This document shows, piece after piece, positions 1-5,646 of a stretch of 7,678 bases of DNA. The notes below the pieces were generated by a model. It did no database searches. It saw only the letters and a program-made list of their open reading frames with translations, and was not told the DNA's origin. How positions within the stretch are numbered: position 1 is the first letter of the stretch; every line of letters starts with the position of its first letter. A program made the position numbers and the translations under genes. The DNA lies in NCBI GenBank assembly GCA_947629615.1, contig CANRER010000066.1:1-7678 (forward strand), in the 5' to 3' direction. Source of the DNA: an uncultured Clostridia bacterium. GTDB lineage: Bacteria; Bacillota; Clostridia; UMGS1883.

Positions 1-1
1 C

Positions 2-1024
2 TTCTATCACGGCGTTTTGGAAAGCTGCAACGGTTTTGTTTACAGCTTCTCGGCTTGCATACTGGACAAGGACGAGGTGCTGCTCATGGACAAGGCCGTG
101 AAGGTGATACATAACAAGGCCATTGTCAAAGGCACAGTCAGCGCGTCGGTGCTTTACCGCACGGAAACCGGCCTTGAACAGGCGAAAACGGAAATACCTT
201 TCACCAAGGTGGTGAACGTTGAAGGGCTGGAGGACGGCATGGAGGTGGACTGCGTCATCGACATACAGGGCTGGGAAACCGCCCTCGCCGCCGACGAAAA
301 CGGCGAAAACCGCACCGTGGACGTGGAAACCATGCTCTACTTCACCGTCACGGGCCGAGTGGCGGCCACTTGCTCCGCCATTACGGACGCCTACCTCCCC
401 GGCGGCAGCCTTGAATGTGAAAAAAGCGGTCTTTCGCTCAGCGCGCCCCCGGTGAAGGATATGACCGACTGCGCCGTCAAGGGAACGATAAGACTGCCCT
501 CGGATTCGGGCGACCTTGAGGGTATATGCGACGTGCGCGGCTGCCCGCGCGTCACTCGCCTTACCCGCGAGGACGATGCCATCGCCATTGAGGGCGCGGT
601 GACGGTAAGCCTGCTTTACCGCACCAACAACCCGGAGGCCCCGGTGAACGGCTATAGCTGCGACGTGGATTTCAGCGCGTCGGTTCCCGGCGAGGCGTTC
701 GCGGCTATGCCCACGGCCTCGGTCGTGCTGCGCCACATGAGCTGCAGCCCCGGCTCGGGGAACACCGTCGAGGTGCGCGGGCTGGCAGGCGTAACGCTCA
801 CCTCCGCCGCCCCCTGCGAGAGGACGGTGATAACCTCGGTGAAGGCCGGCGAGGCCGAAAAGAAGGCGCAGCCTTCGATTTTGATAAGCTATATCGCCGA
901 GGAGCGTTCGCTGTGGGATATTGCCAAAAAGTATAACATCAGCCGCGCCAAGCTGGCCTCGGCCAACGATATAAGTACCGAGGAGGAGCTTAAAACCCGC
1001 CACGCATTGGTAATACCGAGGTAG
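2..1024 (+). CDS. sipL: SipL-like SPOCS (DUF3794) + LysM spore morphogenesis protein, 5' partial
   Basis: The reading frame is open to the left edge. The TTG at 17 is not a convincing start, because FYHGV precedes it in frame, so the true N-terminus lies outside the window. Numbering from that TTG, two SPOCS/DUF3794-like beta-rich repeats are visible, at about 23-115 (AIVKGTVSASVLYRTETG) and about 185-265 (AIEGAVTVSLLYRTNN). A C-terminal LysM follows at about 288-334 (SLWDIAKKYNIS, then LVIPR). This architecture is that of clostridial SipL. In Clostridioides difficile, SipL binds the coat ATPase SpoIVA through its LysM domain and is needed for coat assembly around the forespore. That role is family knowledge; here it is inferred from domain order. 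No signal peptide can be judged because the 5' end is missing. Another SPOCS-LysM paralogue is possible, so the symbol is less certain than the family. Confidence 0.85.
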   Translation, partial: FYHGVLESCNGFVYSFSACILDKDEVLLMDKAVKVIHNKAIVKGTVSASVLYRTETGLEQAKTEIPFTKVVNVEGLEDGMEVDCVIDIQGWETALAADENGENRTVDVETMLYFTVTGRVAATCSAITDAYLPGGSLECEKSGLSLSAPPVKDMTDCAVKGTIRLPSDSGDLEGICDVRGCPRVTRLTREDDAIAIEGAVTVSLLYRTNNPEAPVNGYSCDVDFSASVPGEAFAAMPTASVVLRHMSCSPGSGNTVEVRGLAGVTLTSAAPCERTVITSVKAGEAEKKAQPSILISYIAEERSLWDIAKKYNISRAKLASANDISTEEELKTRHALVIPR

Positions 1025-1061
1025 GCGCGGTTTGCGCGGCGGCAAAGATTTATAGAACACA

Positions 1062-1089
1062 GAAAATCCGCTCATTCGAGCGGATTTTC
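1062..1089. terminator. Bidirectional rho-independent terminator between convergent genes
   Basis: GAAAATCCGCTC (1062-1073) pairs perfectly with GAGCGGATTTTC (1078-1089) around the 4-nt loop ATTC. The stem base is A-rich on the left and T-rich on the right, so the hairpin can act in both directions. It begins 38 nt after the sipL-like stop and lies 18 nt beyond the stop of the minus-strand secreted gene. The U-tract is short (TTTTC) on both strands. A weaker outer arm, GCAAAG (1042-1047) with CTTTGC (1094-1099), could extend the structure. Confidence 0.85.
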
Positions 1090-1106
1090 GTTGCTTTGCG
1101 AACCCT

Positions 1107-1580
1107 TTACAGCCAGCCGTTAAACAGCCCCTGCACATCGTTGGTGAAGCTGTTCATATTGTCGATGACCTCCTGCTTAATGAGGTTGACATCGAAATAA
1201 ACGACCTGATACTGCCCGCCGTATTCGGCGCGTACGGCGAACTTATTGTGTCCCTCGTTAAGACTCATCTGCTTATAGAACACACCGGCGGCCCCGATTT
1301 TCGTGCGAACCGCCTCGCCCTCGCCGTTAGTCATGATGGAATAGCTGCCGTCGCCGTTTTCAAGATAGTAGGCCACGCTGACCCCATTCTTGCCGGTGCC
1401 GGTTATTCCGTATGTAGTTTTGGTGGTGGCGGAATTTTTTGTTTCCGGCTTCTTTACCACGACCAAATCCGCCGCGTTGCCGGTTTCGCCGGCCCCGATG
1501 GCCGCGGGATGCTCCGCGAAGGCGAAGGACCCGGAAAGCATTATTAGTATGGCGGCCATGACTGCGCTGATCCACTTCAT
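1107..1580 (-). CDS. Small secreted protein with Ig-like beta domain, unknown function
   Basis: I do not recognise a named family. The 157-aa product starts with a clear signal peptide: a short basic n-region (MKW), a hydrophobic core at about 4-20 and a signal peptidase I-type A-F-A site at 20-22, giving a mature protein from about E23. Residues 23-55 form an Ala/Lys/Thr-rich linker. Residues about 56-131 look like one bacterial Ig-like or similar all-beta domain: YGITGTGKNGVSVAYYLENG, then SLNEGHNKFAVRAEYGG and VVYFDVNL. The G-T-G...G-V-V start and the L-x-E-G-x-N-x-F strand are typical of such folds. There is no LPxTG anchor or second membrane segment, so it is probably released or wall-associated. 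An in-frame TGA upstream makes ATG 1580 the only upstream start. Its ribosome site is poor: GAAAGG at 1594-1599, 13 nt away. It follows walK on the same strand after 241 bp and appears to have its own WalR-type promoter. Confidence 0.8.
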   Translation of the reverse strand: MKWISAVMAAILIMLSGSFAFAEHPAAIGAGETGNAADLVVVKKPETKNSATTKTTYGITGTGKNGVSVAYYLENGDGSYSIMTNGEGEAVRTKIGAAGVFYKQMSLNEGHNKFAVRAEYGGQYQVVYFDVNLIKQEVIDNMNSFTNDVQGLFNGWL

Positions 1581-1705
1581 ACCGAGTGCCGTGCCTTTCT
1601 GCCCGCGTCAACTGCTCCACGCCGCCCGCGGGCCGGCGGCGCCTGCCTATATTTTGCCCCTACCCTGCCCGCCGACGGCGGCCACGGCCAAGCGGCCAAA
1701 CTCAT
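1577..1705 (-). other. Possible 42-codon leader ORF coupled to the secreted gene
   Basis: An ORF runs from ATG 1705 to a TGA at 1577-1579, and that TGA overlaps the secreted gene's ATG as ATGA. An AGAGG at 1717-1721 lies 11 nt upstream. The same AGAGG is 6 nt from another ATG (1710) that begins a two-codon ORF, ATG-AAA-TGA. The peptide (MSLAAWPWPP...) is rich in Arg, Ala, Gly and Pro and resembles translated GC-rich noncoding DNA, so it may be chance. In favour is the weak ribosome site of the downstream gene, which coupling would explain. Confidence 0.25.
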
Positions 1706-1771
1706 TTCATTTTTATCCTCTGTATATCTTTCGGGCGGCTTTACACAAGACCCGATTTTATCTTCAAATTT
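1581..1771 (-). other. GC-rich structured 5' leader of the secreted-protein gene
   Basis: This is the region between the predicted -10 element and the ATG, about 185 nt of leader. It changes from AT-rich (1730-1771) to very GC-rich (1611-1700). Inverted repeats include GCCGCC (1621-1626) with GGCGGC (1635-1640) and an inner CCGCC-GAC-GGCGG near 1670-1682, plus repeated GGCC blocks at 1680-1697. No hairpin here is followed by a T-tract, so I do not call a terminator after walK, and read-through from walK is possible. I do not recognise a known riboswitch class. Confidence 0.4.
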
Positions 1772-1777
1772 ATTATA
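1772..1777 (-). promoter_or_regulatory. Predicted -10 element (TATAAT) for the secreted-protein gene
   Basis: The minus strand reads TATAAT exactly, inside the most AT-rich part of the window, between walK and the secreted gene. No hexamer 16-18 nt upstream resembles TTGACA; that position reads AAAGTT and falls inside the WalR-like repeat. This is the pattern expected of an activator-dependent promoter. Transcription would start near 1765. Confidence 0.5.
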
Positions 1778-1787
1778 CAATACATTT

Positions 1788-1804
1788 ATTACAAAACTTT
1801 TACG
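1788..1804 (-). promoter_or_regulatory. Putative WalR box upstream of the secreted-protein gene
   Basis: The minus strand reads CGTAAA-AGTTT-TGTAAT, an 11-of-12 match to the published WalR (YycF) consensus TGTWAH-N5-TGTWAH; only the first base differs. It ends 10 nt upstream of the TATAAT and so covers the -35 position. Two further hexamers lie upstream in the same 11-nt register: ATTAAC (1810-1815, 4 of 6) and TGTAAA (1821-1826, 6 of 6, overlapping the walK stop). The walR gene itself is about 1.8 kb away on the same strand. The local AT-richness raises the chance of a false match. Confidence 0.5.
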
Positions 1805-1821
1805 TTCAGGTTAATTGTTGT

Positions 1822-3627
1822 TTACAATACAGGCTCGACTTCGGCTTCCGGATTTTGCCGGAAAAGCGGCAGCACAATCGACACCGCCGTACCCTCGGGC
1901 ATATGGCTTTCGATTTCGATAGATCCGCCGTGGCGCTGAACAATCTCCTTCGCTATGGCGAGGCCCAGACCCGTGCCGCCGCTCTGGCGGCTGCGGGCCT
2001 TATCCACGCGGTAGAAGCGCTCGAAAATATGCGGCACGTCCTCCCTTGGGATACCGATGCCGTTATCCGTTACTCGCAGCAGCGCATTCTGCCCGTCGGA
2101 GCCACATTCCACGTCGATTTTGCCGCCGTCGGGGGTGTATTTTATGGCGTTGGAGATTATGTTCGTCAGCACCTGCTCGATACGGTCGCTGTCGCCGAAA
2201 AAGCCGAACCGCTCGCCGTGAGGTATGAAGCTGAGGGTGTGCTTGTGGGCGCGGGCGTTTATGCCGAGCTTTTCGACGACGCTCTCCGTCAGGGCCATAA
2301 GGTCAAAGGTGGCGCAGTTAAGCCGCTGTTTGGCGTCGTCGAGCTGAGAAAGCGTCAGAAGGTCGCGCACAAGGCGCGTCATGCGGTCGGTTTCGGCGTC
2401 GATAACGCGGGCAAAGCCGGCGGTGGGGCCGTCGCCGCGGCCCTCGTCGGTTTCAACGTCTATGATGGTTTCGGCATAGCCCTTGACCGTGGTAAGCGGC
2501 GTGCGCAGCTCGTGAGAAACATTGGCCACAAATTCGCGGCGGGAGTTTTCGAGCTTGAGCTGCTTGGTTATATCGCGGAAAACCACAATAACGCCCGACG
2601 AGAACACGTTCTCGGCGTTAAAAGGCACAAAGCAGGCCTTATAATTTTTGCCGTCGCGCTCCACGTCGAACTCAAGAGCCCTGTCCTCGTCAAGATACAG
2701 CACGCGGCTCATGGTCACGTCAAGCCCCAGCTCGGAGCTGAAAATCTCGTCGAAGGTTTTGTCGCCGGCGTCGCCCAGCACGTTCACGCAGGCGGGGTTT
2801 TCGTGTATCACCCTGCCGGTGCTGCTGTCAAAGGCGATAATCGCGTCGGTCATGTGCTGAAGCACGGTTTCGATTTTATTCTTTTCGGCGGCTATATCGG
2901 CGAGGCTTTCGTCAATCTGCGCGGCCATAGTGTTGAAGGCCATCGTCAGGCGGCCTATCTCGTCGCGCGACTGCACCTCTATCTTTTGCTTAAAGCCGCC
3001 CTCGGCCATAGTTTCGGCCCGATACTGGAGCGTCGCAAGCGGGGAAATTATCGTCCCAGAAAGCACAAAGCCCAAAATAAGGCTGAACAGCAAGCCGAAA
3101 AGGATTGCCCAAAGAATGTTCACAAAGATGTTGCGGGTTACGTCGTAGACCTCCTCCTTGGTGTCGCGCACGCTGACGATGTAGCGCACCGCGCCGGAGG
3201 AGTCGGTTATCGGCACGGCGTAGTCCATGTAATCGGCGGCGCGGTCGATGTTGTCGCCCGTCATGCCGGCCATGGCCGTAACGATGTTCGGCGTGGTGAA
3301 GAAGGCGTCGCTGCGGCTGCTGCCGCCGAGAACACGGCAGGTCGAGCCGTCGAGCACATAATAGTTGCGGAAGGAGTCTATCCCCATCCAAACGGAATAG
3401 ACGCTTAAAAGCTCCTCCATGTCGGCGAGAGCGTCGGGGCCGTCGGCCGCCTCGGAAAGCTCATCCAGAAATTCGTCGTTAAAAACGCGCTCGCTCATGG
3501 CGTTTTTGAAGTCGTTAAGGTAGTAGGACGAGATGTTTTGCAGCAGAAACGTACCCACCACCACCATTACGGAAATGGTGAGCAACAGGAAAATCGCGAT
3601 TATTTTCCACTGTATGCTCTTGAACAA
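1822..3627 (-). CDS. walK: WalK (VicK/YycG) sensor histidine kinase
   Basis: This 601-aa membrane kinase autophosphorylates on His and passes phosphate to WalR to control cell-wall hydrolase genes. Domains in order: TM1 at about 9-30, an extracytoplasmic PDC/Cache-like sensor at about 31-166, TM2 at about 167-191, HAMP at about 191-245, PAS at about 252-355, HisKA with the phospho-acceptor H372 in VSHELRTPLTT, and a HATPase domain with N-box N489/N493 (NIISNAIKYTPDGG), G1 D521-N-G-I-G, F-box FERFYRVDKARSR (535-547) and G2 GGTGLGLAI (550-558). Length and motif wording match Bacillus WalK (about 611 aa) better than PhoR. The start is TTG at 3627: an in-frame TGA lies just upstream and the next Met is inside TM1. 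A GGGTGAGAGG purine run precedes it. It begins 14 nt after the walR stop, so the two are co-transcribed. No yycH/yycI-like gene follows. Confidence 0.95.
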   Translation of the reverse strand: MFKSIQWKIIAIFLLLTISVMVVVGTFLLQNISSYYLNDFKNAMSERVFNDEFLDELSEAADGPDALADMEELLSVYSVWMGIDSFRNYYVLDGSTCRVLGGSSRSDAFFTTPNIVTAMAGMTGDNIDRAADYMDYAVPITDSSGAVRYIVSVRDTKEEVYDVTRNIFVNILWAILFGLLFSLILGFVLSGTIISPLATLQYRAETMAEGGFKQKIEVQSRDEIGRLTMAFNTMAAQIDESLADIAAEKNKIETVLQHMTDAIIAFDSSTGRVIHENPACVNVLGDAGDKTFDEIFSSELGLDVTMSRVLYLDEDRALEFDVERDGKNYKACFVPFNAENVFSSGVIVVFRDITKQLKLENSRREFVANVSHELRTPLTTVKGYAETIIDVETDEGRGDGPTAGFARVIDAETDRMTRLVRDLLTLSQLDDAKQRLNCATFDLMALTESVVEKLGINARAHKHTLSFIPHGERFGFFGDSDRIEQVLTNIISNAIKYTPDGGKIDVECGSDGQNALLRVTDNGIGIPREDVPHIFERFYRVDKARSRQSGGTGLGLAIAKEIVQRHGGSIEIESHMPEGTAVSIVLPLFRQNPEAEVEPVL

Positions 3628-3641
3628 GGCCTCTCACCCAC

Positions 3642-4319
3642 TTATTTGTTATAGTAATAGCCCACGCCGCGGCGCGTCATTATGCGGTCCGGCACGGCGG
3701 GATTATCCTCTATCTTCTCGCGCAGGCGGCGGACGGTCACGTCCACGGTGCGAACGTCGCCAAAGTACTCGTAGCCCCACACCTTTTCGAGAAGCTGTTC
3801 GCGGGTGAAGGTGCGCCCCGGCTGGCCCGCGAGGAATTTAAGCAGCTCGAACTCGCGCAGCGTCAGCTCCACAAGGCGGCCCGCCTTTTTAACCTCGTAA
3901 AGGCCGCTGTTTATCTCGATGTCGCCCACCGTCAGCACGCCCTCGCCCTCGGCGTCGCCCCCTCGGCGGAGGTTGGCCTTTATCCTCGCCATCAGCTCGC
4001 GCACCGAAAAGGGCTTTGTGATATAGTCGTCGGCCCCGGATTCAAGGCCGAAAACCTTGTCTATCTCCTCCTCGCGGGCGGTGAGCATAAGTATAGGCAC
4101 GCTGCTCTGCTCCCTTATCCTGCGGCAGGCCTCGAAGCCGTCCATCTTGGGCAGCATTACGTCGAGAAGGATAAGGTCGGGCTTGGCGGTCTGGGCAAGC
4201 TCCACGGCGGCGGCGCCGTCGTAGGCGGCTATCACTCTGTAGCCCGCCTTTTGAAGGTTGAATTTGAGCATTTCAACTATCGGCGTTTCGTCGTCCACAA
4301 CGAGTATGGTTTTTTCCAT
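3642..4319 (-). CDS. walR: WalR (VicR/YycF) OmpR-family response regulator
   Basis: This 225-aa DNA-binding regulator is the partner of WalK. The receiver domain (about 3-117) has the acidic pair D9/D10, the phospho-acceptor D53 (LILLDVMLP), T80 and K102 (DDYITKPF). A short Gly/Glu-rich linker (about 119-128) leads to a winged-helix DNA-binding domain at about 129-224, with the recognition-helix region DVRTVDVTVRRLREKIEDNP (188-207) and a TRRGVGYY wing. That wording is nearly the Bacillus WalR signature (WGYDYFGDVRTVDVTVRRLR), which separates it from PhoP and other OmpR members. WalR dimers bind TGTWAH-N5-TGTWAH repeats, and a close match lies upstream of the secreted gene beyond walK. The ATG at 4319 has a good ribosome site inside the end of the preceding gene, whose stop is only 4 nt away. 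No separate promoter is visible, so expression probably depends at least partly on the upstream activase genes. Confidence 0.97.
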   Translation of the reverse strand: MEKTILVVDDETPIVEMLKFNLQKAGYRVIAAYDGAAAVELAQTAKPDLILLDVMLPKMDGFEACRRIREQSSVPILMLTAREEEIDKVFGLESGADDYITKPFSVRELMARIKANLRRGGDAEGEGVLTVGDIEINSGLYEVKKAGRLVELTLREFELLKFLAGQPGRTFTREQLLEKVWGYEYFGDVRTVDVTVRRLREKIEDNPAVPDRIMTRRGVGYYYNK

Positions 4320-4323
4320 CTTT

Positions 4324-5646
4324 TCACTCTCCCTGCTTTATGTATTCGGCGCCGGCCTCCTCGCGCGCGGGCTCCGCGGCCTCGGGCTCGGGGGCGGAGC
4401 TTTCCTCCGCGGCAACGGCCAGCATTAGCTTTATTCGGTTTTCCTGATTTACGCGGGTGGCGCCGGGGTCGTAATCTATCGGCACGATATTGGCCTTCGG
4501 TTCAAGCGTGCGGATTTTTCTTATCATGCCCTTGCCGACGATATGGTTCGGCAGGCAGCCGAAGGGCTGCGCGCAGATGACGTTGCTGTAGCCAAGCTCC
4601 ACAAGCTCCATTATTTCAGCCGTGAGCAGCCAGCCCTCGCCCATCTTGCAGCCGTGGCTTATAACGCCGTCAGCCATGCTTTTCAGCCTTTTGAACGAGG
4701 ACGGCGCGACAAAGCCGCTGTTCTCGCGCACGGCGGCTATCAGCTCGTCCTTGAGCGAGGAAAGATATCCTTCCGCCAGCTTATACGTTTCCTTAACGAC
4801 GGCGCTGCCGCCGTAAAGCTCGATGGTGTCGATGGGGGTATCGACGCAGTAGAGCGCGAAATCGAGCAGCCCGCCGAGCATGACCTCGCAGCCCTGCTCG
4901 TAAAGGAAGCGTTCCAAATCATTATTCCCAAGAGCGGCGTATTTTACGTATATTTCGCCGACGATACCGACCTTTATCTTCTTCTCTTTTTTAACGGGTA
5001 TCCTCGCGAAGCTGTCCACAATGGCTTTGAGGTTGGCGCGGCGTTCGCTTTTTGAAAGCCCCCTGCCGCTTTGGAAGCCGCGCCTAAGCGCGTCGATCCA
5101 CATTCCGACGCAGGCGGCGCTGTCGCCCTTGTTCACCTCGTAGGGCTTGACCTGATTGTCGAGCAGCATCAAAAGGTCGCCGTAGACGACCGCCGTCAGC
5201 ATTTGTCGAATGAGGTTTGGCGTCAGCTTAAAGCCGGGCGATTTTTCAAGCCCGCTGACGTTCAGCGAAATTATCGGGATAAAGCCCCAGCCCATAGCGT
5301 TCAGCGCCTTGCGCAGCAGCGAAATGTAATTCGACGCGCGGCAGCCGCCGCCCGTCTGCGGCAGGAGCAGCGCAACCTTGTGAATGTCGTACCTTCCGCT
5401 TTTGAGGGCGTCTATCATCTGGCCGATGACGAGCAGCGCGGGATAGCAGGTGTCGTTATGTACGTGCTTCAGTCCCTCGTCCACCACGCCGCGTCCGGTG
5501 TTGTAGAGGATTTCGGCGTTATAGCCGTGATTTTTCAGTATGCCCTGTATTATCTTGAAATGAATGTGGTTCATGTCCGGCACGAGGATAGTGTAGCCCG
5601 CGTCCTTCATTTCCTTGGTAAACAATACCTTTTCCAAACTATTCAC
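4324..5646 (-). CDS. COG3581-like protein, 2-hydroxyacyl-CoA dehydratase/activase related
   Basis: This 440-aa cytoplasmic protein corresponds to the C-terminal part of the very large (about 1400-aa) activase-related proteins of anaerobic Firmicutes, where it is fused to the upstream gene's domains. Visible conserved Cys motifs are C67 (NDTCYPA), C102 (TGGGCRASNY), C333 (HGCKMGEGW), and C358 and C364 (ICAQPFGCLPNHIVGKG). These are candidate iron-sulfur ligands and recall the HgdB/FldC-type dehydratase fold. The substrate is unknown, and no dehydratase alpha/beta subunits are present. Residues 413-440 are a Glu/Ala/Pro-rich tail that probably lies beyond the conserved domain. The GTG start at 5646 overlaps the upstream stop as GTGA but has no well-spaced ribosome site. 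A TTG at 5637, three codons later, has AAGGGTGA (5643-5650) at good spacing and may be the real start. The family call is firm; the function is not. Confidence 0.85.
   Translation of the reverse strand: MNSLEKVLFTKEMKDAGYTILVPDMNHIHFKIIQGILKNHGYNAEILYNTGRGVVDEGLKHVHNDTCYPALLVIGQMIDALKSGRYDIHKVALLLPQTGGGCRASNYISLLRKALNAMGWGFIPIISLNVSGLEKSPGFKLTPNLIRQMLTAVVYGDLLMLLDNQVKPYEVNKGDSAACVGMWIDALRRGFQSGRGLSKSERRANLKAIVDSFARIPVKKEKKIKVGIVGEIYVKYAALGNNDLERFLYEQGCEVMLGGLLDFALYCVDTPIDTIELYGGSAVVKETYKLAEGYLSSLKDELIAAVRENSGFVAPSSFKRLKSMADGVISHGCKMGEGWLLTAEIMELVELGYSNVICAQPFGCLPNHIVGKGMIRKIRTLEPKANIVPIDYDPGATRVNQENRIKLMLAVAAEESSAPEPEAAEPAREEAGAEYIKQGE
4329..4334 (-). promoter_or_regulatory. Ribosome binding site of walR
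   Basis: AGGGAG on the minus strand, 9 nt before the walR ATG. It lies inside the last codons of the upstream COG3581-like gene, which supports translation of both from one mRNA and fixes the walR start. Confidence 0.7.

Noticed and set aside
17..19. TTG as the start of the sipL-like gene
   Set aside because: The frame continues to the window edge with plausible residues. SipL proteins are longer than 335 aa, and no ribosome site can be seen.
1577..1780. A 67-codon minus-strand gene between walK and the secreted gene
   Set aside because: Its upstream start would overlap the predicted -10 element and so lie outside the mRNA. Only the shorter 42-codon version from ATG 1705 is worth keeping, as a weak candidate.
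1740..1830. An intrinsic terminator directly after walK
   Set aside because: The only inverted repeat near the walK stop, ATTGT/ACAAT, is 5 bp and AT-rich with no T-tract. The region reads better as a promoter.
1390..3408. A 672-codon open frame on the + strand opposite walK
   Set aside because: It is antisense to a full-length kinase with all catalytic motifs. The translation is rich in His, Ala, Gly and Val without domains, as expected from the reverse complement of GC-ending codons.
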